This document shows positions 27,839 to 37,559 of a stretch of DNA of 64,000 nucleotides, in pieces. The stretch covers positions 27,469 through 91,468 of the forward strand of contig NZ_MLYO01000017.1 of NCBI RefSeq assembly GCF_001866665.1. Reading direction: 5' to 3'. This DNA is from Streptomyces monashensis. Lineage in GTDB: Bacteria; Actinomycetota; Actinomycetes; Streptomycetales; Streptomycetaceae. Positions within the stretch are counted from its first letter, which is position 1. Each line of letters begins with the position of its first letter. Position numbers and translations under genes: made by a program. Under the pieces are notes generated by a model that was given only the letters and a program-made list of their open reading frames with translations, did not search any database and had not been told where the DNA came from.

Positions 27839-28486
27839 TCAGGCCGCCCCGGTCAGGGCGCCGGACGCGCCGGGGGCACGGAGGTGGTAGAGCCCGGCCT
27901 TTCCCGGCGGTACGAGCACGGTCAGGAGCAGGTCCCACAACTCGGCGACGGACCGGCCGAGTCCGGCGTCCGGCGCGGGCGTCGTGGCCAGGGTCCACAG
28001 GCCGCACATCGTCGCCGACAGCAGCGCCACGGCGCCGGCGGCGTCCCGGACGCGCGGGCTGAGGTCTCCCGCCTCGCGGGCCTGGCCGATCAGCCGCCGC
28101 ACCTCGGCGGACCACTCCTGGTGGAAGTCGATGGCAGGCGGCTGCCTGCCCGCGCATTCGGTCGTGATACGGACGCCGGCCCGGACCACCGGGTCCGTGT
28201 TCGCCACTCCGGCGAGCCAGTACGTCATGTCGATGAGCGTCTGCACGGGCGGGATCCCCGAGTCCGCGCACTCCTGCAGCACGGCGCGCAGCATCCGGCG
28301 GCACTCCTCCTGCACCGCGTCCGCCAACCCGTCCTTGGAAGCGAAGTGGAAGTACAACGCCCCCTTGGTCAGTCCCGCGGCCGCGGCGATCTGCCCGAGC
28401 GTGGCCCCGGCGTACCCGTACCGGTTGAACATGTCCGCACCCGCGCGGATCAGCCTGCGGCGCGTCCACTCCGACCTGGCTTGCAT
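27839..28486 (-). CDS. TetR regulator of the gamma-butyrolactone-receptor group
   Basis: A 215-residue protein. The HTH region reads ATLGQIAAAAGLTKGALYFH FASKDGLADAV (the TKGALYFHFASK block is the ArpA/ScbR-group signature), and the C-terminal ligand domain contains YWLAGVANTDPVVRAGVRIT. It may be a true receptor or a pseudo-receptor that binds pathway products. It lies between the SARP gene at 28560 and the tandem ACP gene, all leftward. ATG at 28486 has GGAGAGCGG. Confidence 0.85.
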   Translation of the reverse strand: MQARSEWTRRRLIRAGADMFNRYGYAGATLGQIAAAAGLTKGALYFHFASKDGLADAVQEECRRMLRAVLQECADSGIPPVQTLIDMTYWLAGVANTDPVVRAGVRITTECAGRQPPAIDFHQEWSAEVRRLIGQAREAGDLSPRVRDAAGAVALLSATMCGLWTLATTPAPDAGLGRSVAELWDLLLTVLVPPGKAGLYHLRAPGASGALTGAA

Positions 28487-28559
28487 CCGCCGCTCTCCGC
28501 GCGCCCCCGGTTGCCCGGCGCCGTCACTCCCGGCACGGTGGCAGAGGTCGGGCATGGCG

Positions 28560-29381
28560 TCAGCCGACCCGGCTCAGGCGCTCACCGTCGGCGGCGGGCG
28601 CGGGCTCGGGACCGGCCATCAGGATCGACCGTTGCAGTCGGCGCAGCGCTCCGGACGGCTCAAGCCCCAGCTCCCGTACGAGAGTTGTGCGCAGTCGCTG
28701 GTAGGCGTCGAGCGCCTCGCTACGGCGCCCGGAGCGGTGCAGGGCGAGCATGAACTGCCCGTGCAGGTTCTCGTGCGTGCGGTAGCGGCTGACCAGGACG
28801 GTGAGCTCACCGAGCAGTTCGCGGTGCCTGCCGAGCCGCAGGTCCGCCTCGATGCGCTGGTCGAGCGCGCACAGCCGGGTCTCCTCCAGGCGTCGCCTGT
28901 GCATCTCCAGCTGCGGGCCGGTGTGCACGTCGGCGAGCGCGGTGCCGTTCCACAGCGCGAGCGCGTCACACAGCTCGCGGGCCGCGCGCGGGAAGTCGCC
29001 GGCGTCCATCGCCCGGTATCCGAGCCCGGCGAGCCGCTCGAACTCGCGGACGTCGGTGGTGCCCCCGAAGGTGTTGAGCACATAGCCGCCGGGCGCGGTG
29101 CTCAGCACGTCCTTGGCGCTGCGCGGCTCGGCGCCCTCGGGATCACGTGCGAGCGCCGCCGCGATCATTTCGCGCAGCTGCAGCACGTACGTCTGCAGGG
29201 TGGTGCGCGCGCTGCGCGGCGGCTGTCCGCCCCAGAGCTCCTCGATGAGTGTGGCCACGGGCACCACATGGTCGGCGTGCAGAGCCAGCAGAGCCAGAAC
29301 CTGTCGCGGTTTCGGCGCCGTCGGTGTCACCGAGACGCCGTTCTCCCTGACATCCAGTGCGCCCAGTACTTCGATATCCAC
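28560..29381 (-). CDS. SARP-family activator (third of three), with ARE-type promoter
   Basis: A 273-residue SARP from a GTG at 29381. It has the winged helix (DIEVLGALDVRENGVSVTPT, KPRQVLALLALHADHVVP, TLIEELWGGQPPRS) and the BTAD (TLQTYVLQLREMIAAAL, LHRSGRRSEALDAYQRLRTT). Its promoter at 29453-29481 is covered by a 49-bp palindrome of the butyrolactone-receptor type, so it is probably the SARP released by the hormone signal, as SrrY is under SrrA in S. rochei. The TetR gene at 27839 follows in the same direction. Confidence 0.92.
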   Translation of the reverse strand: MDIEVLGALDVRENGVSVTPTAPKPRQVLALLALHADHVVPVATLIEELWGGQPPRSARTTLQTYVLQLREMIAAALARDPEGAEPRSAKDVLSTAPGGYVLNTFGGTTDVREFERLAGLGYRAMDAGDFPRAARELCDALALWNGTALADVHTGPQLEMHRRRLEETRLCALDQRIEADLRLGRHRELLGELTVLVSRYRTHENLHGQFMLALHRSGRRSEALDAYQRLRTTLVRELGLEPSGALRRLQRSILMAGPEPAPAADGERLSRVG

Positions 29382-29718
29382 GCCGTTCCCCCTTTGCCCG
29401 CACGAGTCATCCGTCGCCGAGGCTCTCTACAGAGCGTGTCTCGGTACCCTTGAGTTAAAAACAGTCCAGACGGTTTGTCAATACCAAACCGTCCGTGCTG
29501 TTTTTATAGTCTCGCAGCCCGGACTTGAGCGCGCATACAGCGAGGGGGAGGAGGGGTGAGGCGAGGAAGGTGCGCGAATATGCGTGCAAATTGCACTTAT
29601 CCTCAGGCGGGTTTGAGGCGGGTTTGACCCGCAGAGCGGCCTCACGGCCGCAAGAAACCAGTCCAGAGGGTCTTTTTTTGCGGACGGGGGAAGAGGCTCT
29701 GCCGCCCCCTGTCCTCGG
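29382..29718. promoter_or_regulatory. Control region of the third SARP gene with ARE-like palindrome
   Basis: This 337-bp gap has no convincing gene. On the minus strand a promoter reads TTGACA (29481-29476), a 17-bp spacer and TTAACT (29458-29453). It is overlaid by an imperfect palindrome, left arm 29457-29477 and right arm 29485-29505, with AAAAACAG and CGGTTTG in the left arm mirrored by CAAACCG and CTGTTTTT in the right. This matches ARE sites bound by butyrolactone/butenolide receptors. Bound repressor would cover both promoter boxes. A short direct repeat, GGCGGGTTTGA-like, lies near 29608-29630. Confidence 0.8.
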
Positions 29719-30330
29719 TCACCGAGCGTTCCGCCGGGGCGAGAGCAGCACGTGCTCTCGCGCCAGGCTCGGCAGCAGCAACGACCAGAAGCCGATGATC
29801 CGTCGCTCGGCGAACCACCGCGGATCCTCCCCGCCCAGCACCTCGAGACCCACGGTCACGGCCACGATCGCGGCCGCGGCGTCCTCCGGCGACACCCCCG
29901 AGGCCAGATGACCCTCCTCCTCGGCACGGGACAGCACTTCCTCGACCCACTGGTGCCAGTGGCGCACGAGCTGCGAGCCGGATCGCCGAGCACGATCGCC
30001 GCAGAGCTCGAACCCGGCCCTGACCACGATGTCGTCCGAGAGGCAGCCCATCAGCCCGTACGTCGCGTCGACGAGGGCCTGCAGCGGGCCGCCCTCGGGC
30101 CCGAGTGTCCCCTTGACGAGCCGGGCGACGACGTCGACGGCCTCGTCCTCGACGGCCTGGGCGAGCTCGTTCTTGGTCTGGAAGTGAAAGTGCAGCGCGC
30201 CGTTGCTGACACCTGCCCGCTTGCTGATCGTGGTGAGCGACGCCGGCGCGTACCCTTCCTCCGCGAACACCTCGGCCGCCGCGCGGATCAACGACTTCCG
30301 CGTGCGCACCGCACGCTCCTGCTTGACCAT
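29719..30330 (-). CDS. TetR regulator, butyrolactone pseudo-receptor type
   Basis: A 203-residue TetR protein with VKQERAVRTRKSLIRAAAEV at the N-terminus and the HTH ASLTTISKRAGVSNGALHFH, then FQTKNELAQAV. The wording SNGALHFHFQTK rather than TKGALYFHFASK is what I associate with pseudo-receptors such as JadR2 or ScbR2. These often bind the antibiotic or its intermediates and repress SARP genes. The ATG at 30330 follows GGAGACATC. It lies 74 bp after pccB in the same direction. Confidence 0.84.
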   Translation of the reverse strand: MVKQERAVRTRKSLIRAAAEVFAEEGYAPASLTTISKRAGVSNGALHFHFQTKNELAQAVEDEAVDVVARLVKGTLGPEGGPLQALVDATYGLMGCLSDDIVVRAGFELCGDRARRSGSQLVRHWHQWVEEVLSRAEEEGHLASGVSPEDAAAAIVAVTVGLEVLGGEDPRWFAERRIIGFWSLLLPSLAREHVLLSPRRNAR

Positions 30331-30404
30331 TCGATGTCTCCTGCGGCCGCCGACAGCGACGGGACCCGAGCCCGTTGTCCGTCCGCGCCCCGCGCGTTCG
30401 TGTC

Positions 30405-32000
<1,596 letters not shown>

Positions 32001-32040
32001 GCTCCTCTCATGGACGCTGCTGCGGTGACCTCCACTGATC

Positions 32041-32076
32041 ACATACTAACAAACCGCTCATGCGGTTTTTAGAGTA
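32041..32076. promoter_or_regulatory. ARE-like palindrome upstream of pccB
   Basis: AAACCGC-TCAT-GCGGTTT is a perfect 7-bp inverted repeat (32051-32068) flanked by A/T-rich DNA, 40-70 bp before the pccB start. It shares the AAACCG/CGGTTT halves with the site upstream of the third SARP gene and with those near aco. Binding by the receptor at 33805-34500 would tie precursor supply to the hormone signal. Confidence 0.65.
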
Positions 32077-32099
32077 AGCAGCAGATACCTGCCGGAGCC

Positions 32100-32300
32100 C
32101 TACGCCCGCCAGCTGTGCGGGGCCTGGAAGACCGCCCGTCGGCCCCGTCGCCACCGCGCGGCGGTACGTTCCGCGTGAACCGACTGCCGCTCCCTGCGTG
32201 CCAGCGCCGACAGGAGCGCCACGATCGCGGCGAGCTCCTCGGCGCTGGCCCCACCGCGCTCCACCCGGGCCACGGACTCAGCACCTTCGATACTGCTCAC
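32100..32300 (-). CDS. accE: Acyl-CoA carboxylase epsilon subunit
   Basis: A 66-residue protein from a GTG at 32300 with GGAGGA upstream. VARVERGGASAEELAAIVAL followed by a C-terminal FQAPHSWRA is the actinobacterial AccE/PccE pattern. Epsilon subunits stabilise the carboxylase and raise its activity. It precedes pccB by about 100 bp in the same direction; the ARE-like site lies between them. Confidence 0.82.
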   Translation of the reverse strand: MSSIEGAESVARVERGGASAEELAAIVALLSALARRERQSVHAERTAARWRRGRRAVFQAPHSWRA

Positions 32301-32406
32301 GGCATCCTCCAAGCCTCTCCGCCACGGTCGGCCGGAGCGGTCGAGTTCCAGTGGCTTCCCGGTCGAGGCGTACTCGACCCGGCAGGCGGGCCCCACCAGC
32401 GAAGCG

Positions 32407-32437
32407 AGCCCCGCGCCCCGTAGCGGGGCACGGGGCT
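32407..32437 (-). terminator. Hairpin downstream of the cytochrome P450 gene
   Basis: Arms 32407-32420 (AGCCCCGCGCCCCG) and 32424-32437 pair with one mismatch around a TAG loop, about 30 bp after the P450 stop. There is no strong T run, as is common in Streptomyces. The rest of the gap to accE shows nothing further. Confidence 0.6.
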
Positions 32438-32463
32438 CAGGCCCTGGCTCTGGTGGCGGTCGC

Positions 32464-33702
32464 TCAGGACGCGGGTGCGCCGAGCAGCACGGGCAGGGAC
32501 TTGTATCCGTTCATCAGGAACGTCGGCATGGGCCGGAGTTCATGCGGAGCGCAGGCCAGCCTCATGTCGGGGAAGCGCTCGAAGAGGGCGCCGAAGGCGA
32601 CGCTGCTCTCCACACCCGCGAGCGCGACGCCCATGCAGCGGTGCGCTCCATGACCGAACCCGAAGGTGTCACGGTCCGTGCGCAACACGTCGAACTCCGC
32701 TGCTCTTTCGCCGTACCGCGCCGGGTCGAGACCGGCGGCCGCGAACGACACGACGATGGGGTCGCCCTTCTTGATCCCGACGCCGTCCAGATCGATGTCC
32801 TCGACGGCGAAACGCATGGGCGAGTAGGCGCCGGGAGTGTGCATCCGCATGGTCTCGGCGGCCACGTCCTCCCAGGTGGCGGCGCCTGCCCGGACGTGCC
32901 CCAGTTGCTCCGGGTGTGTGAGCAGCGCGCCCAGGGCGTTGGTGATCAGCATCGCGGTGGTGTCCTGTCCGCCCGCGATCATCAGGTACAGGGTGCCGAG
33001 CAACTCCGACTCGGTGAGCCGGTCCCCCTGGTCCCGCGCCGAGATCAGCGATGACGTCAGGTCGGCACCCGGAGCGGCACGCTTGGCGGCCACATGCGCG
33101 GCAAGCAGTTCGAAGGACCGTATGCGCGCCGCCTCCATGTCCTGAGCCGACACCGAGGTGCTGAACACCGTGTGCAGTGCGGCACACAGGGCGTCGGTGG
33201 CGTCGCCCTGCGGAATACCGAACAGCTCGCAGATGACGCGCATGGGAAGCAGCTCGGCGAACGAGGTGCGCAGGTCGACCGGCTCCCCGGCGGGACGGGC
33301 GGCCAGCTGGTCGATCAGTTCGGCGGCGATCTCCTTGACGCGGGGCCTGAGTGCCTCGGAGCGCCGGGCCGTGAACGCACCGGCCACCAGGCGCCGCAGC
33401 CGTGAATGCTGTTCCCCGTAGGCGAACAGCATGTTCTCGTTCGCCACCCAGGGATACAGCGGCCAGTCCGGGGTGATCCGGCCCTCGATCAGGTCCGGCC
33501 AGTGCTGCCGCGCGTCCTTGGACACACGGGCATCGATCAACAGCCGCTCCACATAGCGCTGTTGGACAACGGCCCAGGCCGTCACCCCGCCCGGCAGCGT
33601 GACCTTCACCGCGGGACCCTGCTCCCGCAGCATGGCGGCCTCATGGCCGAGGTCGCGCCCCGTGACGTCCAGCGCATACGGGCACGCAGAAACTTCCGTC
33701 AT
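32464..33702 (-). CDS. Cytochrome P450, Cyp17/avenolide-pathway type by context
   Basis: A 412-residue bacterial P450 with the I-helix [11 protein letters not shown], an ExxR-like segment, and the heme loop [17 protein letters not shown] (Cys356). ATG at 33702 has GGGGGAGAA. The order P450, receptor, divergent acyl-CoA oxidase is that of cyp17-avaR1-aco in S. avermitilis, where the P450 hydroxylates the alkyl chain of avenolide. That role is inferred from gene order; a polyketide-tailoring P450 in the same place cannot be excluded. Confidence 0.85.
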   Translation of the reverse strand: MTEVSACPYALDVTGRDLGHEAAMLREQGPAVKVTLPGGVTAWAVVQQRYVERLLIDARVSKDARQHWPDLIEGRITPDWPLYPWVANENMLFAYGEQHSRLRRLVAGAFTARRSEALRPRVKEIAAELIDQLAARPAGEPVDLRTSFAELLPMRVICELFGIPQGDATDALCAALHTVFSTSVSAQDMEAARIRSFELLAAHVAAKRAAPGADLTSSLISARDQGDRLTESELLGTLYLMIAGGQDTTAMLITNALGALLTHPEQLGHVRAGAATWEDVAAETMRMHTPGAYSPMRFAVEDIDLDGVGIKKGDPIVVSFAAAGLDPARYGERAAEFDVLRTDRDTFGFGHGAHRCMGVALAGVESSVAFGALFERFPDMRLACAPHELRPMPTFLMNGYKSLPVLLGAPAS

Positions 33703-33804
33703 TTCTCCCCCTGCTGTCGATGTCTACCAGGCTGTGCCGTGCGTCTGCCCAGGTGCGTTCAAGCACCGCACTCCGGCCCGTGAAACACCACCGGGGGTCC
33801 GGAG

Positions 33805-34500
33805 TCAGCTGCTCGCGCCGGCCGTGACTGCTTCCGCTTCCTTCTTCCGGCGTGCCTCGACAGCCTCCTCGTACACACGCGCCGGCCGTTCCGGCGACAT
33901 GTCGAGGCGCACGAGCACGGCGGGTACCGCGATGCTCGCCATGAGCTGACGCTGCAGGTCGGTCACACGGTCCGTCAGGTCCGCATGGTTCGTCATGATC
34001 TTGGAGAGCATCTGAACCCCCGTGAACGCGCCGACGAACAGCTGGGCCGTCGCCACCACGTCCACGTGCGGGAGAAGTTCCCCGTTGTCCCTCGCCCTGG
34101 TGAGGAAGTCGATGTTGCGCTCGGTCCATCCGCTCATGGGCACGCGCCGGTCCAGGCCGTCCTTCGGCGAGCCCTGGTCCACCGTCAGCCGTACGCTGCC
34201 TCGCACCAGGGGGTCACCCTTGGAGAGCATGTAGGCGACGATGAAGGACTCGTCCAATCCCTGCTGGAGCGCCAGTTCGCGCTCGGGGACCTCGGGGATC
34301 GCCAGCACCTGGTTGGCGAGGACCGCCTGTGCCAGTTCCTTCTTGGACGCGAAGTGGAAGTAGAGGGCACCCTTGGTCACTCCGGCCCTTCTGAGGACGT
34401 CGGAGATGGCCGCGGCTTCGTAACCGACCTCGTCGAACACTTCAGCCGCTGCGACGAGGATCGCGTCACGTGTCCGGATCGCTCGTTCCTGCCTTGCCAC
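33805..34500 (-). CDS. Butenolide/gamma-butyrolactone receptor (AvaR1/ArpA-like TetR)
   Basis: A 231-residue TetR protein from a GTG (34500) with GGAGG. The N-terminus ARQERAIRTRDAILVAAAEV and HTH AAAISDVLRRAGVTKGALYF, then HFASKKELAQAV, are full receptor signatures. The C-terminal domain contains FVGAFTGVQMLSKIMTNHAD, which includes the ligand-pocket Trp region of the family. Of the three receptor-type TetR proteins here this is the closest to a true receptor. ARE-like sites lie over its own promoter, over aco and in between, consistent with autoregulation. Confidence 0.9.
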   Translation of the reverse strand: MARQERAIRTRDAILVAAAEVFDEVGYEAAAISDVLRRAGVTKGALYFHFASKKELAQAVLANQVLAIPEVPERELALQQGLDESFIVAYMLSKGDPLVRGSVRLTVDQGSPKDGLDRRVPMSGWTERNIDFLTRARDNGELLPHVDVVATAQLFVGAFTGVQMLSKIMTNHADLTDRVTDLQRQLMASIAVPAVLVRLDMSPERPARVYEEAVEARRKKEAEAVTAGASS

Positions 34501-34540
34501 CGATACCTCCGTGCCTTGCCGTTGTCCGCGGACCGCCTCG

Positions 34541-34579
34541 GCCAGTATTACAGACCGGGCGGTACGTATACAGCGTACC
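34541..34579 (-). promoter_or_regulatory. Receptor-gene promoter with palindrome
   Basis: A TAATAC -10 box lies on the minus strand (34550-34545), 45 bp before the receptor start. Directly upstream is GGTACG (34561-34566), 7 bp, CGTACC (34574-34579), a perfect inverted repeat, and CAGACCGGGCGGTACG resembles an ARE half. This fits negative autoregulation. Confidence 0.6.
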
Positions 34580-34693
34580 TCGGTAACGTTCCGTGATGCA
34601 TGGTGAACTCCATGAAGTCGACTGCCTGCGCTACCTGCATCCCTGCATAAGCAGAACGGGTGTCGGCCTCCGGACTCGCCGACCCCTGAAGAA

Positions 34694-34715
34694 TAAAACC
34701 TGTCAGCCGGTTTTT
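34694..34715. promoter_or_regulatory. ARE-like site in the receptor-aco divergent region
   Basis: AAAACC (34695-34700), 8 bp, GGTTTT (34709-34714) is an inverted repeat of the same type as the aco and pccB sites. It lies midway in the 400-bp divergent region 34501-34900, which holds no gene of its own. Confidence 0.6.
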
Positions 34716-34821
34716 CAATAGCCGCGCTCAAGCGGAGGCGATCCCCCCTGTTGAGCGCGACACTTCCGTACTGAACCAGACATTCCGCTTGTGTCAGCCT
34801 GATTCTTGAAGCGGATCCGCC

Positions 34822-34851
34822 TTGAAAACAAAACCGGTTGGTACGTAGTTT
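34822..34851 (+). promoter_or_regulatory. aco promoter overlapped by an ARE-like site
   Basis: TTGAAA (34822-34827), an 18-bp spacer and TAGTTT (34846-34851) form a promoter 50 bp before the acyl-CoA oxidase start. The spacer holds AAAACAAAACCGGTTGGTAC, which matches the usual ARE form with its AACCGGTT centre. A receptor bound here would block transcription of the hormone gene. Confidence 0.75.
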
Positions 34852-34900
34852 ATGGCCTGCGCACCACTCCGGCATGACCGGCGACACCCAGGGGGAAAAC

Positions 34901-36841
34901 ATGACTGTGCTGGCCGGGCACGAATCCACAGCTTCTCCAAGGCTCCCGGAGCACCTGTCCTACGACACGGGGCTCTTCCCCAGCAGCCTTGAGTACCACG
35001 CGCCCGGATCGCCGCTGCCGGCGATCCAGACGCCCTCCGCCACGATCCAGGAGCTGGGGTACCAGCTCTTCGACCACGGCGACCGTGATCGGGTGCACCG
35101 GACGTGGCGCAACCACATCTCCGCCGATTCGTTCCGCTACCGCGACGGTCTCAGTCCCGTCGACCGGGCCAGGCTCGCCTACGAGCGGCTGCGTGACGTC
35201 AACTCCCTGGTCGGCGAGGCCGAGACCCTCGCCCGCGACCCGCAGATGCTGGCCAGCCTGCACGAGTGGGCGGCGATCGTGGACGGCGGCGGAGCGCTGT
35301 GCACCCTGGCCAGCATCCACTTCAACCTGTTCCTCGGCAGCCTGGTCGACCAGGACAGCAACCAGCGCGACCTCTCGGAATTCACGTCGATGCGACGTAC
35401 AGGAACGTTTCTGTGCACCGAGCTCGAGCACGGGAACGACGCCAGCGCGCTGGAGACGACCGCTGAGTACGACCGCGCCACCGGTGGGTTCGTCCTGAAC
35501 ACCCCGACACCGGGCGCCCGGAAGTTCATGCCCAACACGAGCCCCATCGGCGGCCCGAAGAGCGCGCTCGTGGCGGCACGCCTGCTGATCGACGGGCGGG
35601 ACGAAGGCGTCTTCCTCTTCCTGACCCCGCTCAGCGACGAGAACGGGATGCGGCCCGGGGTCGACGTCCGCCTCCTCCCCTTTCGGACCGGCGCGCCGGT
35701 GGACCACTGCATGACCTCGTTCGATCACGTCCTGCTTCCCCGTGAGGCCCTGCTGGAGTCGGAGCACGGCCGGTTGGACGGGGACGGGGTCCTGAACAGT
35801 TCCCTGGGCAACCGGCGCAAGCGGTTCCTGCGCTCGATCAGCCGGGTCACCACGGGCAAGCTCTGCATGAGCGGGGCGGCGGTCGGGGCGTCGCGGGCAG
35901 CCCTCGCCATTGCCGTGCGCTACTCCGACCGACGCCACGTCAGCGGGTCCCGGGCCGGCGAGCGGGTGCCGCTGAGCGCACACCGCAGCCATCACGGCAG
36001 GCTGCTCACCTCGCTGGCCACCGCCTACGCCATGACGTTCGCGCACCGTGCGGTGACGACGCGCTGGATGGAGCACACGCCCGAGGACCAGGAGGACGTC
36101 GAGCGCCAAGTGGCCGTGCTGAAGGGCTGGATCACGTGGCAGGCGCGCGCCATCACGGTCGAGTGCCGCGAACGGTGCGGAGCCCAGGGGCTGTTCTCGG
36201 CGAACGGACTCGCCGACTTCCCGCAGTACACAGAGGGCACGATCACCGCGGAGGGCGACAACCTCGTCATCTGGATGAAGGCCGCGAGTGAACTCCTCTT
36301 CCAGTCCCGCACCGACCAGCGGGACGAGGAGGAACCGCCGCTGCGGGAGCGGGATCTGTCGGATCTGCGGTTCCTGCGTGGACTGCTCGCGGCGGCCGAG
36401 CGACTGTGCCGGGAGCGAGCCAGTGCGGCGCTGCGGCGCGGCCCGGCCGGCGACCCCCTCGGCCGATGGAACTCCGCGTCACCGTCCGCCCTGGCCATGG
36501 TCGGCGCACACGCTGCGCTCCAGGCGACGGACGCCTTCCTCGCCGCGATCCGGGAGACGATCGACCCGACGGCCCGGCTCCTGCTCGAGCAGCTGTGCCG
36601 GCTCTTCCTGCTGCGGCAGCTCGACGAACGCACCGGGGATCTGCTCGCCGCGGGCTGCCTGACCGCCGACCACGTGCGCGCGCTGCCCGAGGCCGTCGAG
36701 ATCGTCATGGCCGAACTGGCGCCTCACATGACGACCCTCGTCGATGCCTTCGACCTGCCCAGTGAGTTCCTGGACGCCCTGCCGATGCTCAGGGACGACG
36801 ACTACGGCCTCCTGCCCGCGAACACGCGCGCCTCGGTGTAG
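34901..36841 (+). CDS. Acyl-CoA oxidase, Aco/avenolide-biosynthesis type
   Basis: A 646-residue acyl-CoA oxidase, normal length for the family. Visible are GTFLCTELEHGNDASALETT (the flavin/substrate loop), GARKFMPNTSPIGGPKSALV, KGWITWQARAITVECRERCG and QGLFSANGLADFPQYTEGTI. The ATG at 34901 follows AGGGGGAAAA. In S. avermitilis Aco makes the unsaturated chain of avenolide and lies divergent from avaR1, with cyp17 behind it, exactly as here. The enzyme should therefore make the butenolide signal for this cluster. The identity of the hormone is inferred. Confidence 0.88.
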   Translation: MTVLAGHESTASPRLPEHLSYDTGLFPSSLEYHAPGSPLPAIQTPSATIQELGYQLFDHGDRDRVHRTWRNHISADSFRYRDGLSPVDRARLAYERLRDVNSLVGEAETLARDPQMLASLHEWAAIVDGGGALCTLASIHFNLFLGSLVDQDSNQRDLSEFTSMRRTGTFLCTELEHGNDASALETTAEYDRATGGFVLNTPTPGARKFMPNTSPIGGPKSALVAARLLIDGRDEGVFLFLTPLSDENGMRPGVDVRLLPFRTGAPVDHCMTSFDHVLLPREALLESEHGRLDGDGVLNSSLGNRRKRFLRSISRVTTGKLCMSGAAVGASRAALAIAVRYSDRRHVSGSRAGERVPLSAHRSHHGRLLTSLATAYAMTFAHRAVTTRWMEHTPEDQEDVERQVAVLKGWITWQARAITVECRERCGAQGLFSANGLADFPQYTEGTITAEGDNLVIWMKAASELLFQSRTDQRDEEEPPLRERDLSDLRFLRGLLAAAERLCRERASAALRRGPAGDPLGRWNSASPSALAMVGAHAALQATDAFLAAIRETIDPTARLLLEQLCRLFLLRQLDERTGDLLAAGCLTADHVRALPEAVEIVMAELAPHMTTLVDAFDLPSEFLDALPMLRDDDYGLLPANTRASV

Positions 36842-36848
36842 GCCTCAC

Positions 36849-36909
36849 CAGAACAGCGGATGGGGCGAGTCCGGGTCCTGGACCTGGATTCGCCCCATCC
36901 GCTGTTCTG
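36849..36909. terminator. Bidirectional terminator, 30-bp near-perfect palindrome
   Basis: Arms 36849-36878 and 36880-36909 are complementary except for two positions that become G:U pairs on one strand. It lies 8 bp after the aco stop and 54 bp from the stop of the converging TetR gene. It marks the right-hand end of the polyketide/hormone block. Confidence 0.85.
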
Positions 36910-36962
36910 CCTCTCGGAGTTCAGAGCGCGTCCGGCCCGGCCTTTTCCAGTCGGTACGCCGG

Positions 36963-37559
36963 CTACCGAGCCGCGGCCGGTTCCGCTGACGCCGGCAGCG
37001 TCCGCTCCACCAGCGCTTGCAGCAGGCCGTCGAGGTCGTACGGCGCCAGGAAGTCCGGGAGCGTCAGGTCCTCCACCATGAAGCCGGAGCCGGCCAGGTA
37101 CAGGAGCAGGACCGACGTACGGTCGCCGGGAAGGCCGGCGTCCAGGTGCCACTTGATGTTGGCCTCGAGCAGCTCCGTGAAGACCCGCGTCAGCTCGGCC
37201 TTGAGTTCGGGGCGCCGGGTGCCTTCGAGGCGTAGCTCGAGCATCGCCAGATGGCTGCTGCGGTCGGTGCGCATGCGCTCGACGAGGCGGCGCATGAGGG
37301 TGACCACCAGAGCCTGGGAGGGCGGCGCCGCCATCGTCGCGGCGAGCTCGTCGGGGTCCGGGGTCAGCCGCTCGTTCGTGCGCGTCATGACCTGGCTCAG
37401 CAGCTCGTCGCGGTTGCGGAAGTAGTTGGAGGCCGTGCCGGTGGGCACCGCCGCCTCCTTGTCGACGGCACGCAACGTGAGTCCCCGTGACCCTTCGCGG
37501 GCGAGGACCTCGATGGCCGCGTCGAGCAGTGCGGTGCGTCGCTGCGGATTCTGCCGCAT
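36963..37559 (-). CDS. TetR-family repressor divergent from the GH3 operon
   Basis: A 198-residue TetR protein. The HTH is LTLRAVDKEAAVPTGTASNY followed by FRNRDELLSQVM, unlike the receptor-type proteins to its left. The C-terminal domain contains LELRLEGTRRPELKAELTRV. It reads away from the operon starting at 38099, whose likely promoter and a palindrome lie 30-80 bp upstream of its ATG (37559), so control of that operon is the simplest role. The ligand is unknown. Confidence 0.87.
   Translation of the reverse strand: MRQNPQRRTALLDAAIEVLAREGSRGLTLRAVDKEAAVPTGTASNYFRNRDELLSQVMTRTNERLTPDPDELAATMAAPPSQALVVTLMRRLVERMRTDRSSHLAMLELRLEGTRRPELKAELTRVFTELLEANIKWHLDAGLPGDRTSVLLLYLAGSGFMVEDLTLPDFLAPYDLDGLLQALVERTLPASAEPAAAR

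Noticed and set aside
28487..28559. ARE-like site between SARP and TetR genes
   Set aside because: No AAACCG/CGGTTT half-sites or palindrome are present in this gap.
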